Shown here one piece after another: positions 13,080 to 24,860 of a stretch of DNA of 64,000 nucleotides. Within the stretch, counting starts at the first letter, position 1, and every line of letters begins with the position of its first letter. The position numbers were made by a program, and so were the translations under genes. Origin of the DNA: Lamellibrachia satsuma. Taxonomy: Eukaryota > Annelida > Polychaeta > Sabellida > Siboglinidae. The stretch lies in assembly GCA_033239005.1 (NCBI GenBank), contig BSQZ01000101.1, positions 432,001 to 496,000 on the forward strand, read 5' to 3'. The notes beneath the pieces are model-generated. The model was given only the letters and a program-made list of their open reading frames with translations. It did not search any database and was not told where the DNA came from.

Positions 13080-13850
13080 CTTAATGGTGAATAATTAATA
13101 TTTTAATGTCGAACATGTTTCATGACGACATTGTTATTGGTGTAATGTGTCCTGCCGGCAAACCTGCGTGACGAACAATAACGATTTGTAATAACAGTTT
13201 ATGGCATGCGTGACATCGATACAATGGAACCGCAGTTCTAATTATATTAGGCGTTAACTAATACGTGTAACATATAAATGTCACGGCTTTGTTGCGCGTT
13301 CTGTGTGTTGCATTCCTTTGACTATCCACACAGTCGATCCATTATTTTTAATAACATTTAGAAATAGAAATGAAAACACATTAAACTTTGCTCCTGCCAA
13401 CTCAGCCTCAATCTGTATGCAGCATGTCTGCATACAAGTATGTATACACAATGTTGGCGACGATTGGACTAATAATAATTTTAGTTCATTAATCTAAATG
13501 ATAGTTAAATGTATATGTGGAGTGTAATGGTTACAAGGAATCGTGTTTGTCTGACTGTGCTATTAACATGTCGAATCAAGAAACTTGTATGTTTTTTGAC
13601 ATTCTGAGTAGTAGGCCCTGTGTATGTGTGTTGTCTAAATATTCCATTACAAGCCTGTTCGCCAACACTGGACACAACTGATATGCGGTACATGTAGTAA
13701 AATACAGAAAGGACAGTACATACATAACTGTACAGACATAACAGTACAGTAAATAAATAACAGTACATACATTACAATATAATACAGATATGACAGTAAA
13801 TAACAGTAATATGCTGTACTGTAATGATCTGCCCGCCTGTCTGTCTGTCT
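13080..13850. other. No recognisable gene
   Basis: AT-rich DNA with an ACAGTACAT-type degenerate repeat around 13,690-13,800 and a short (CTGT)n at 13,833-13,856. No coding motif is seen. Confidence 0.5.
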
Positions 13851-13855
13851 GTCTG

Positions 13856-15030
13856 TCATTGTCCAAAGACGACATCGTGAGGAAGCTGATACAGTTGCTG
13901 CCGAAGTTCGATGTCCTCTCCACCGGGCGAGACGCAATGCGCATCGCGGAAGAGCTGGCCTCGGACGGCGACAGGAAGGCGACGGCCAGCGAGTTCCGTC
14001 GGCTCCGCGACTACGTCCTCGTCGAGGTAGCCCGGTCGAACGGCTAGCGATCGGGGGACGTCCTGCAGATGACCGTCGACGAGTTCCACCGCTCGTCGGC
14101 GGTGCACGGCCTTCGCGTCGTTCACGTGGCGTGCCACAAGACTTCGACGACGTACAGATCTGCGCGACTGTCCTTGTCGGAGGAGAGTCATCGCCACGCG
14201 GCGACGTTCGTGACGGTGCGATCCGGCATCGTGCCACAGACGTGCCCGTACCCGTTCGGGACTGCCAGCGGCGGCAGCTTGCCGGCGTCTCACCTCACCG
14301 CCTCGATGACCGAGGTGTTTCGTCGCGACAGCCTGGCCGTGCTGGACCGACGCGACACGCGTGCACGATCACGGCGTCGCTACTCCAGAAGCCGCACATC
14401 GCCTGCGCTCGTTCGGCCGGCCGCCAGCCGGGCGAGATGTACGACCTGTCGCTCCACATGCTCCATCGTCTCGCCACGCAGCAGGCTAGTTACGAGGTCG
14501 CCGATCGCAACACGCAGTCCGTTCTCGTCCACAGACGCATGACGGAGGACACGTATCGCCGACGAACGCCAGCAGCATCGCCGCCACCCGTGTCAGCGTG
14601 GCGAGAACAGCCTGCGGCGGCAGGGTCGGCATTGACAACACCGACACCGCCCGCTGCTCCTGCTGCTCCTGCTGCTCCCGTGCTGATTAAGTTGGAACAG
14701 TGCGACATGGACGCTGCAGCAGCTGTTGCTGCTGCTGCTATCACACCGATTCGACACGAGCAGCAGCTGGTCGACGTTGCATCTGCGGCAGCAATGGCCG
14801 CCGCGGCTGTCGTGATGGGTCGAGGAGGAAAGAGGCACGCGCCGAAATCGAGACGAGCAGGGTTCACGTCGGACGACGTGCAGATGCTGGCTCGACTCTA
14901 CCCACGCAAGGACCGCGTGTTCGCGAGACAGGTGATCATAGACGCCGAATTCAACCCAGAACTGCGGTCTCTGCTGGACGTGTTCACGACGAAGATCACC
15001 GATCGAATTCGCGCACTCCATCGTACCTAG
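13856..15030 (+). pseudogene. Tyrosine-recombinase-like protein with C-terminal SANT-like region, broken
   Basis: A GC-rich island in AT-rich DNA. The N-terminal piece (FRRLRDYVLVEVARSNG) runs into TAG at 14,045, immediately before the Arg codon (14,048) of an RSGD motif that fits the first catalytic Arg of phage-type integrases. The frame resumes through MTVDEFHRSS and ACHKTS (possible catalytic Lys). A frameshift near 14.3-14.4 kb follows. Then come LSLHMLHRLATQQASYEV with His (14,464), Arg and candidate nucleophile Tyr (14,491), the spacing expected of a tyrosine recombinase C-terminus. After that lie a Pro/Ala-rich linker with poly-Ala and a C-terminal segment (FTSDDVQMLARLY... KITDRIRALHR) resembling Myb/SANT-type helices. 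Expanded families of such Crypton-like or domesticated recombinases occur in marine invertebrates. The 5' end is missing at a CTGT repeat. Confidence 0.6.
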
Positions 15031-15289
15031 TTGTGCCTGGTCGCTCGCTCGCTCCCACAGAAACAATACTTGTACGATAAAGTATGTGCAGTCGTTTTGC
15101 ACTGACATTTGCATTAGAAACACTTGCGGTATTGATGATGCAGCAAAATCAATGACAATCTTTTACTTGACAGACTGGCCAGCTGTTTAACATACGTGCA
15201 TTATGTGTGTTTTTGTACTCTGTTCCATTTCTTGCAATATTAATGCTAAACTGTTCACTCTGCTGCTTATTTACAGTGTATTTGCAAAC

Positions 15290-15700
15290 TTACAGTACAT
15301 ACAGTTCTCCTCTAAAGAGAGCATTCCATACCTTTGTTCTCTCTCTCCCCATTGTGTATTTGTCAAATCATTATATTTCTATAACAATATTATTGTTATT
15401 GCGTTTTGAGTCGCTTTGCAAAGAGACTTGTGCAAGTCAGTGTTGTCAGCACGACAGTGGTGATTCTGATGTGCTTTTATAGTGCTAAGGTTACATCACA
15501 GCAGTATACAGTTAGTTAGTTGCAGCATTTCTCCATTAAAGACAGCATTTCGCACTGCTGTTCCCTCTCTCTCCTCATTATGTATTGGCGAAATCATTAT
15601 ATTAGTATAACAATATTATTGTTATTGCATTTTAAGTCGCTTAGCCAAGAGAAGTGTGCAAGCCAGCCAGTCAGTGTGTTGTCAGCAGACCAATGTAAAT
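15290..15700. repeat. ~225-bp tandem duplication
   Basis: Two diverged copies (about 15,310-15,460 and 15,535-15,690) share TAACAATATTATTGTTATTG and a following GTCGCTTWGC...GTGCAAG block. No coding content. Confidence 0.75.
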
Positions 15701-15929
15701 TAGTTATGTTTATGTTTCAAAAAATGCATCCATTCTAATGAATCTTGCAGTTGTATTGTCATTATCGGTCACTTAGTCCATATGCAATTACCACTGATTT
15801 TCACACACACTCCCGCACAACTATTCGACTTTAGCCTCCTCCCAAAGTGTATGCAATTAATATTAACATTCACACACTTTATTAATATTACATCATACTT
15901 CACACTTCACAATGGGACATGGGCAATAC

Positions 15930-16199
<270 letters not shown>

Positions 16200-16202
<3 letters not shown>

Positions 16203-17130
16203 TGTGTTTAGGGGGAGGGGTAGGTGCGTGCGTGTATATAAGTTAGAATTTGTTGATGAATGTTTCACACATACACACCACACAACCACAACACCCGGCA
16301 ATGCGCATGCGCAAACCAACGAAATTTTGACGAGCGTCACAGCACCCCTGCAAAGTTAGGGCAATATACTAAGTCCGACGGCACGAAGCAAAAGCCCAAT
16401 TATTTCGCCTCGATTGTCTGCGCAGATATACCACACTTCATAATCAAGTGATATATCTCGGTGGCACGCACTCACTGCCCATCTCGCCAAGCATGTCGCT
16501 CGCACCGAATCGTCAGTGTCCGCATGTGAGCTCGCTTCCTCCTCCCTGTTTTTGTCCTTCAGGTTCTGTGCACATTTCCGTGCGCTGCTAATAGTCTCAG
16601 AGCGCCCGTCATATCACGATTTCGGAACGATGTCGGAGATATTTCCTTCATACATTTCCTTATTTCCTAAAAAGCATTAAACAAACATATATAACGTGCC
16701 GCCATTCTAGTAAATTAGGGTTGCATATATTTCATTATTGTCTTGTGTTATCTCTCCCCGACCAGTGCCTTTGCAATTGCGACTATTGCAACAACGTACT
16801 ATCATAACGACTCATGTACATCCAGTGGATTTTACGCGCACACGAAAAGCTATTTCATACAAGCTACTAGCACCTTCGAGCATACTAATGCCATAATGGG
16901 GTACGTGCAATTGTTCTCAAAAACAGTTAGTTGGACGCATCTTTATGTTTTTTTTCATTAACAACCGTTGCGATTAGCAGACTAGAGAGTACACAGTGCA
17001 CACCAACGCACACTTGTACACATGCAATTTCTGACTTTTTTTGACGCAGAAAATAAAACTTTTTGAAGTCGACGTCAGAACAAAACTTGTCAAAAAAGTC
17101 ACTCGAGTGACCACAAAGTTAATATACCAT
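16200..17130. other. No recognisable gene; sequence 5' of the gypsy LTR
   Basis: Mixed-composition DNA with only short ORFs. Nothing identifiable precedes the LTR start at 17,131. Confidence 0.5.
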
Positions 17131-17257
17131 TGTAGCGGTCGGCTACTTATGATAGCACCCCTAAGTGACTCTCGGAGTTCCGGCTACAAACGATCGACCA
17201 CGTGCCATTTCGCTCTATCAATAAAGTTGTTTTAACGTGACTTCTTGTGTCGCTACA
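17131..17257 (+). mobile_element. 5' LTR of Ty3/gypsy element
   Basis: The 127-bp segment starts TGTAGCG and ends CGCTACA, a perfect 7-bp inverted terminal pair with canonical TG...CA ends. It contains an AATAAA polyadenylation hexamer at about 17,218 and is followed after one base by a primer-binding site. Short LTRs fit the CsRn1 group. No 3' LTR is present in the window, so the element is truncated downstream. Confidence 0.85.
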
Positions 17258-17258
17258 T

Positions 17259-17271
17259 TGGTGACCCTGAG
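17259..17271 (+). promoter_or_regulatory. tRNA primer-binding site of gypsy element
   Basis: TGGTGACCCTGAG lies one base after the LTR. A TGGTGACCC start is the primer site reported for CsRn1/Kabuki-type elements, which use tRNA-Trp as reverse-transcription primer. The tRNA assignment is from memory of that clade and is not proven here. Confidence 0.7.
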
Positions 17272-17440
17272 TACCAAGACGGATTATTGGTAAGCAGCAC
17301 GCACACAAGCCGAGAAACCGAACTTTGATACGAAAATGGACACGTTATTCGCATTTTGCCGAACATTCATTGAATAGCCGAAGACCAGCGCTTAACGCGC
17401 CGGTCACGCTCTACTGCACAGCTAGCGCACGGCTAGCACA

Positions 17441-18121
17441 ATGGAAATGCCGGACTCGAACGCTGTCGCATTGAAACTGCCGGTCTTTTGGATCGACCAA
17501 CCCCGGGTGTGGTTACAACAGGCGGAGGCCCAGTTCGCGCTGAAAAATATCACATCGGACGTGACGAAATATCACTACGTGGTCGCCGCACTCGATCAAA
17601 CCCCTGCACTGCGCGTAATTGATGTACTGGAAGATCCACCACAGCATGGCAAATACGACAACCTCAGGCGACGCCTAACGGATGTTTTCGGCCTGTCGCC
17701 GAGGCAGCGAGCGGATCGTCTGCTCGAATTTGGCGCGCACAGTCTCGGTGACATGCGCCCATCTCAACTGATGGACGAGATGCTCGGCTTACTCGGTGGG
17801 CATAGACCGTGCCTGCTTTTCGAAAGCCTGTTCCTGAAGTCGATGCCAGAGGACGTGCGAATGCAACTAACAACAGCCAGCTTCGACGACCCAAGAGCCC
17901 TCGCGAAGACCGCCGATGCGCTGTGGCAAGCAAGAGGACAGGCATCCGTGGTGTCTGCTGCAGATAACCGCTCTCCACCAACTTCAAACAACCGCACTCA
18001 ACGAAACACGCGACCGATAGCGACCGACATCTGCTACTACCATCGGCGATTCGGCAACGCGGCCAGGAAGTGCAAACCACCGTGTACGTTCACGGGAAAC
18101 GACGGAGCCGGTCGTCAGTAG
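17441..18121 (+). CDS. gag: Ty3/gypsy Gag with CHCC zinc finger
   Basis: A 226-residue intact ORF; the first ATG after the primer site is used. Residues about 15-170 form the capsid-like core ([19 protein letters not shown] near the start; then [10 protein letters not shown] and [10 protein letters not shown]). The nucleocapsid finger is Cys198-x2-His201-x9-Cys211-x3-Cys215, i.e. CHCC instead of the usual CCHC, which is the hallmark of the CsRn1 clade. The frame ends in TAG (18,119-18,121), 51 bp into the pol overlap. Gag packages the element RNA in cytoplasmic particles. No in-frame damage is seen, so the insertion is probably fairly recent. Confidence 0.9.
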   Translation: MEMPDSNAVALKLPVFWIDQPRVWLQQAEAQFALKNITSDVTKYHYVVAALDQTPALRVIDVLEDPPQHGKYDNLRRRLTDVFGLSPRQRADRLLEFGAHSLGDMRPSQLMDEMLGLLGGHRPCLLFESLFLKSMPEDVRMQLTTASFDDPRALAKTADALWQARGQASVVSAADNRSPPTSNNRTQRNTRPIATDICYYHRRFGNAARKCKPPCTFTGNDGAGRQ

Positions 18122-18138
18122 TAGCTTCGGCGGCCGGC
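18094..18138 (+). promoter_or_regulatory. -1 programmed ribosomal frameshift signal, gag-pol
   Basis: The heptamer GGGAAAC (18,094-18,100) sits in the gag frame as G GGA AAC, the exact phase for simultaneous -1 slippage, and a -1 shift enters the pol frame. Six bases later, 18,107-18,114 (GCCGGTCG) can pair with 18,131-18,138 (CGGCCGGC), an 8-bp stem with one G-U pair and a 16-base loop that contains the gag stop. Slippery heptamer plus spaced stem is the standard -1 signal. The stem is my hand-fold, and no pseudoknot partner was established. Confidence 0.75.
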
Positions 18139-19533
18139 CAATGCAACAGCCTGTTGTTCATCTTGGACGACATCTCAGCCAAGCGTTTCCTGGTTGACAC
18201 GGGAGCACCCGTCAGCGTGTTTCCTGCCTTGCACAAGGACAGACACGGGGGCGTACGCACGCCTTTCCTTGTCGCTGCCAACGGGACGAACATCGCTACA
18301 TACGGAACCAGAGAGATGTCTCTCAGTCTAGACAGGCGCAACTACACGTGGCCTTTCATCATCGCTGATGTGAGGACACCGCTTCTTGGCGCAGATTTCC
18401 TACAGGCCAACGCACTACTCGTCGATCTACAAAGCCGACGTCTGATAAACGCCACTTCATTCGCGTCATCAGCACTACAGCAATCTGACGAGCCGGCCCT
18501 ACATCTGCACCACGTCATTTCAGACGACCCCTACATGCGTATACTCGACGAGTTTCCGGCTATTACACGCCCTGAGTTTGCGAGCCCTTCCGTTCGCCAC
18601 GGCGTTGAACACTTCATCACAACGACAGGCCCTCCCGTATACGCCAAGGCCCGCAGATTACCACCTGATAAACTCGCAGTGGCCAAAGCAGAGTTTAACA
18701 CTATGGAAGAAATGGGCATCATCAGGCGATCTGACAGTCCGTGGGCGTCACCTTTGCACATGGTGCCAAAGAACTCTGGCGGCTGGAGACCGTGCGGCGA
18801 TTATCGGAGACTTAACGATATCACTGTGCCTGACAAGTATCCAGTTCCACATATTCAGGACTTTTCCTCGCAACTTGCGGGCGCCACTCTCTTCTCGAAG
18901 ATCGACCTAGTACGTGGGTATCACCAGATCCCTGTCGCGCCAACGGACATCAGCAAGACGGCCGTCATCACGCCGTTCGGCCTTTTCGAGTTCCTGCGTA
19001 CACCCTTCGGCCTTAAGAATGCAGCACAAACCTTCCAACGCCTCATGGACACTGTCTGCAAAGGACTCACGTTCGTGTTCGTCTATCTAGACGACATCCT
19101 GGTTAGTAGCGCAACTGCCGAGGATCACGTGTCGCACCTACGAACAGTTTTCGAGCGCCTGGCTTCACACGGATTGGTGATCAACGAGAGCAAGTGCCAG
19201 TTTGGAACACCGACTATCGACTACCTCGGTCATCACATCACACGTGAAGGAGCAATTCCGCTACCCGCTAAGGTAGACGCTATTCGAACCTTTGAAAGAC
19301 CGACAACAGTGAAGGGATTCCAACAGTTCGCCGGTATGGTCAACTTCTACCATCGTTTTGTACCGAACGCTGCTCACATCATGCGTCACATCTACGCTGC
19401 GTTGGCTGGCAATCCTGTCAACTTGGAGTGGTTGAGCGACCTCGAAGACGCTTTCAACGCCGCCAAAGAAGCTCTAGCAAGGGCAACGATGCTCGTGATA
19501 TTCACATTACAACGTGTGAATTCATTAATTTAG
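18095..19533 (+). CDS. pol: Ty3/gypsy Pol (protease + reverse transcriptase), 3'-truncated
   Basis: An open frame in -1 relative to gag; an internal ATG lies at 18,070. Numbered from that ATG, the aspartic protease active site DTGA is at residues 43-46. The reverse transcriptase runs from about 165 to 440: [62 protein letters not shown], the catalytic YLDD at 339-342, and [13 protein letters not shown]. Gypsy homology stops at about 19,497 inside the linker before RNase H, and the last dozen residues are foreign sequence. RNase H, integrase and the 3' LTR are absent. Motifs upstream of the cut are undamaged. Confidence 0.92.
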
Positions 19534-19735
19534 TACCGGTTTCGGTTATTAATAATTGTTGCTAGATATTTTCGTGTTCATCTTTAGCGAAGAAAACTAA
19601 AAACAAAAAATAAGCTTGACATAAAGCCTGATTCGAAATGTGCTTAGTCAAAATTCTGGGAACAATGAATCTTTGTTTTGTATCACCCAACATAATTTTT
19701 ATAATATTTCACTGGCGTTAACTCTGTCAAATGCC
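19498..19735. other. Junction segment between gypsy and satellite
   Basis: The gypsy reading frame changes abruptly into AT-rich DNA containing the short inverted pair TTCACATT/ACGTGTGAA. No gene or second LTR is found. Confidence 0.5.
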
Positions 19736-19739
19736 CTTT

Positions 19740-22665
19740 TTGTACAAATACAAGTCCTGCCGCCAGGTGGCAAGACATACCTAGCTGGCTTTGCAATATT
19801 TTCTAGCACAGACGACAAAATACGCGACCTTGAAGTCTGTTTGATCGCACCGTCAAAATCTACAATTGACATACCATTCAAATAGACGTGTTTACTGACA
19901 TTTGACATGTAATACGAAAACATGCATTTTTTAGGAGCAGACAGGACACTTTCTACACGCAGTTGTGCCACCTGGTGGAAAGACGTACCAAGCTGGGTTT
20001 GCGATATTTTGTAGCGCAGAGGTCAAGTTAAACGACCTTGTAGTATATTTCATCGCAACGTCAAAACTCTATGATTGGCGTAGGATTCAAATAGACATGT
20101 TTGATAACATTTGACTTGTAATAGGAAAACATGCATTTTTTAAGAGCAGACAGGGCACTTCCTTCACGCAGTCCTGCCACCTGGTGGGAAAATGTACCAA
20201 GCTGGCTTTGCGATATTTTCTAACACACAGGACAATTTACGACAAATTGAAGTATGTTTCATCGCATCTTCAAAACTCTACGATTGGCGTGGGATTCAAA
20301 TAGGAACATTTTCACACTTCAATCAGACAAAAATACATGTGCATTTTTCGGATCTGTGAAGACACGCCACTTTCTACACTTCTACACGCAGTCGTGCCGC
20401 CTGGTGGTAAGCCCTACCAAGCTGGCTTTGCGATATTTTCTATCACAGTTGTTATATTACGCGACCTTAAAGTCTGTTACATCGCAACGTCAAATCTCTA
20501 CGATTGGCGGAGGATTCAAATAGACATGTTTGTTGATATTTGGCTTGTAATAATTACGAAAACATGCATTTTTGAAGGAGCAGACAGGGCACTTCCTTCA
20601 AGCAGTTCTGCCACCTGGTGGCAAAACGTACCAAACTGGCTTTGCGATATTTTGTAGCACACAGGTCAAGTTATGCGACCATGAATATGTTTCTTCGCAA
20701 CGTAAAAACTCTATGATTGGCGTGGGATTCAAATAGACATGTTTGTTGACATTTGACTTATAATAAGAAAATATGCATTTTTGCAGAAGCTGACTGAGCA
20801 CTTCCTTCACGGAGTCTTGCCACCTAGTGGCAAAATGAACCAAGCTGGCTTTGCGATATTTTCTAGCACATAGGTAAATTTACGCGACGTTGGAGTCTGT
20901 TTCATCGCAACTTCTAAACTCTATGATTGGCTTGGGATTAAAATAGACATGTTTGTTGGCATTTGACTTGTAATACGAAAACATGCATTTTGTAGCAGAC
21001 AGGGCATTTCCTTCACGCTGTCTATCCACCTGGTGAGAAAACGTACCAAACTGGCTTTGTGATATTTTCTAGCACACATGTCATGTTATGCGACCATAAA
21101 GTCTTTTTCATCGCCACTTCAAAACTCTATGATTGGCGTAGGATTCAAATATACATGTTTGTTGACATTTGACTTGTAAAACGAAATGCTGCATTTCTAT
21201 AGGAGCCGACAGGGCACTTCCTTCACACAGTCCTGCCACCTGGTGGCAAGATGTACCAAACTGGCTTTGTGATATTTTGTAGCACAGTGGTCAGTTTACG
21301 CGACCTTGATGTATGTTTCTTTGCAACGTCAAAACTCTACGATTGGCGTAGGATTCAAATATACATGTTTGCTGACATTTGACATACGAAAATTTGCATT
21401 TTAGGAGCAAACAGAATACAGTGATCAAGTTACGCGACTTTGAAGTCTGTTTCATCGCAACTTCAAAAATCTGCGATTGCCCTTCGATTCAAATAGGAAC
21501 ATTTTCACACTTCAATCACACAACAATACATATGCATTTTTCAGATCTGTGCAGACACGCCACTTTCTACACGCAGTCGTGCCGCCTGGTAGCAAGACAT
21601 ACCAAGCTGGCTTTGCGATATTTTCTAACACAGAGGTCACGTTATACGACCTTGTAGTATGTTTCATCGCAACGTCAAAACTCTACCATTGGCAGAGGAT
21701 TCAAATAGACATGTTTGTTGACATTTGACTTGTAATAAGTACGAAAAGATGCATTTTTTAGGAGCAGACAGGGCACTTCCTTCACGCAGTCCTGTCACCT
21801 GGTGGCAAAACGTACCAAACTGGCTTTGTGATATTTTCTAGCACGCAGGTCAATTTATGCGACCATGAAGTATGTTTCATTGCAACATCAAAACTCTATG
21901 GTTGGCGTGGGATTCATATAAACATGTTTGTTGACATTTGACTTGTAATACGAAAACATGGATTTTGTAGTAACAGACAGGGCACTTCCTTCACGCAATC
22001 CTGGCACCAAGTGGCAAAACGTACCAAGCTGGCTTGGCGATATTTTCTAGCACCGAGGACAAGTTACACCAACTTGAAGTCTGTTTCATCGCATCTTCAA
22101 AACTCTACGATTGGCGTGGGATTCAAATAGGAACATTTTCACACAAAAATACATGTGCGTTTTTCACCTGTGCTGACACGCCATTTACTATACGCATTCC
22201 TGCCACCTGGGGCCAAAACGTACGAAGCTAGCTTTGCGATATTTTCTAGCACAGGGGTCAGTTTACATGACATTGAAGTTTGTTTCTTCACAACGTCAAC
22301 ACTCTACGATTGGCTTACGATTCAAATAGACATGTTTGTTTACATTTGACTTGTAATACGAAACCATGCATTTTTGCAGGAGCAAACAGTGCACTTCCTT
22401 CACGCAATCCTGCCACCTGGTGGCATAACGTAGCAAGCTGGCTTTGCGATATTTTCTAGCACAGCGAACATGTTACTCGATCTTGAAGTCTGTTTCATCG
22501 GAACATCAAAAATCTACGAATGGCGTTCGATTCAATTAGGAACATTTTCACACTTCAATCACACAAAAATACATGTGCATTTTTCAGATCTGTGCAGACA
22601 CGACACTTTCTACACGCAGTCCTGCCACCTGGTGGCAAGACATACCAAGCTGGCTTTGCTGGACA
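19740..22665. repeat. ~210-bp satellite array, about 14 monomers, two monomer types
   Basis: Diverged monomers of about 205-215 bp each carry TGCCACCTGGTGGCA (a near-perfect palindrome), a GCGATATTTTCTAGCAC block and an ACTCTAYGATTGGCG box. Two variants of the distal third exist. Type A has CATGTTTGTTGACATTTGAC. Type B has AGGAACATTTTCACACTTCA plus a TTTTTCAGATCTGTG block, at about 20.3, 21.5, 22.13 and 22.54 kb. The array begins after the cut gypsy element and ends just before the Polinton remnant. Monomer divergence indicates an old array. All ORFs inside are shadows. Confidence 0.93.
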
Positions 22666-22675
22666 CCCTTCTTTC

Positions 22676-22715
22676 AGCACCACCCCCACTACCACCACCA
22701 CCACCACCACCGACT
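22676..22715. repeat. (CCA)n short tract
   Basis: CACCACCCCCACTACCACC followed by CCACCA repeats at the satellite-Polinton boundary. Confidence 0.85.
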
Positions 22716-22753
22716 GATACCCTAGGTAAGGAGGTGAAACCCTCGATGACGAG

Positions 22754-22766
22754 ATGATATAAATAC
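22754..22766 (+). promoter_or_regulatory. Candidate TATA box for Polinton ORF
   Basis: GATATAAATACTC lies about 10-20 bp before the ATG at 22,775. The close spacing implies a very short leader, or use of a downstream start. Weak evidence. Confidence 0.3.
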
Positions 22767-22774
22767 TCGATTGA

Positions 22775-23521
<747 letters not shown>

Positions 23522-23569
23522 GACTTTTAAGGAAGTGCGGTACGTGTCCATAACACAGTGTGCACTGCG

Positions 23570-23698
23570 ATGAGCGATCCGCAGGACACGTACCGTTCCA
23601 TCTTCGTTGCGCTACTTTGCGGTGGACTCTACATGCTCGCCGACGCTACTGCCAGACATCTGATACTACAGTCACTAGTCGGGGTATGGTTTCACTAG
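23570..23698 (+). CDS. Small hydrophobic ORF in Polinton, 42 aa
   Basis: ATG at 23,570, stop at 23,698. The peptide starts MSDPQDTYRS and contains one hydrophobic stretch (IFVALLCGGLYMLA) that could span a membrane. It lies between the Polinton ORF and the integrase in the same orientation. Short size limits certainty; it could be a remnant. Confidence 0.35.
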   Translation: MSDPQDTYRSIFVALLCGGLYMLADATARHLILQSLVGVWFH

Positions 23699-23844
23699 AC
23701 TGTCGGTCCATCATCATCGTTGTGGGTGTGGCAGTGTACGTCCTACTGTACGGCAGCGTACTCGTCACTCGTCGGAGTCAACGTCACCACCACCGCCAAC
23801 GCATCGGACATCTTTTAATGGCAACGAAGAATCAACAACTCAAA

Positions 23845-24860
23845 AAGGTCTAGCTGGACCCGAAAAGGGTGGCAAGTTACGGCGGAGTCAACGGCGTCGA
23901 CGCGTCACGCGCGTGCCGAAGAAAGTCGTCGAAGAATGGTTGTCGGAACAGGACGCCTATACCCTACACAAACCGGTGAGAACTCATTTCAGGAGACGAC
24001 GCGTCATCGTGGAAGGTCGACTTCTGCAGTGGCAGGCCGGTCTCGTCGACTTTTCGAATTTGAAGCACGACAACCACGGTACGACCTTTCTCCTCACGGC
24101 GATCGATGTCTTCACGAAAGTGGCCTGGTGTGTTCCGCTGAAGAACAAGTCCGCCTCGTGGTGGGTGACAGCGCTGAAAAGTACGTTGACCAAACGCTGG
24201 CAAAAGACGTTGCAGACATATAAAGGACTTGAATTTCTGAATCGTTCCGTTCAGTCTCTGTTGAAGAAGTACGGAATCCATAACTTCTCCACTCACAACG
24301 AGGAGACGAAGGCGAGCATCGTCGAAAGATTCAATCGAACGTTGAAGACGCGCATGTGACGAAACACCAGACGTGGCGATATAACGACGTCCTTCATGAC
24401 GTTGTGCGGTCGTACAACGACCCCCCCCCCTCCACCGCAGCATAGGTGAGTGCGAAGATTCAAGAAGAGGTGTGGCAGCACCTGTAAGGTCAATATGGTA
24501 AGGGCGTGCCCAAGTTCCGAGTGTTGAATCGCGTGCGCATCAGTAAGTTTAAGAGACTGTTCAAAAAAGGCTACATGGCGAATTGGAGCGAAGAGATATT
24601 CACGATACACGAGGTTCATCCCTCCGATTCGCCCGTGTACCGATTGATCGACGATCTCGGTGAAATGCTGGACGGAATTGTCTACGAACCGGAGCTGCAG
24701 AAGGTGTTGGTACCCGCCGTTAAAATGTATCGCGTGGAATAGGTTCTGCAGCGCCGCAAATTGGGCAGACGAACGGATGCTTTGGTAAAATAGTACGGCT
24801 ACCTTTTCCAAATTCAACAGCTGGATCGAGGCCAAGGCCCTCGTCAACTATATTGATTCA
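23845..24860 (+). pseudogene. Polinton/Maverick integrase with chromodomain-like tail, inactivated
   Basis: A basic N-terminus leads into WLSEQDAYTLHKPVRTHFRR (about 23,935), then an RNase-H-fold integrase core with FLLTAIDVFTKVAW and STHNEETKASIVERFNRTLK. In the DDE frame the first Asp is Gly (codon 24,039) and the second is Tyr (codon 24,219); only Glu in IVERFNRTLK remains. TGA at 24,357 ends the first ORF where the family continues. A poly-C run (24,421) and frameshifts follow. The tail resumes at 24,506-24,742 (RISKFKRLFKKGY, WSEEIFTIHEV, YRLIDDLGE) and ends in a broken chromodomain-like segment (SKFNSWIEAKALVNY at about 24,810-24,850, in another frame, after an in-frame TAG). This is integrase related to retroviral integrases, used for self-insertion of Polintons. 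It is clearly dead. Confidence 0.85.

Noticed and set aside
19640..22757. Many 60-110-residue ORFs in the 210-bp satellite
   Set aside because: They recur with the monomer period, in varying frames, and show no codon-level conservation.
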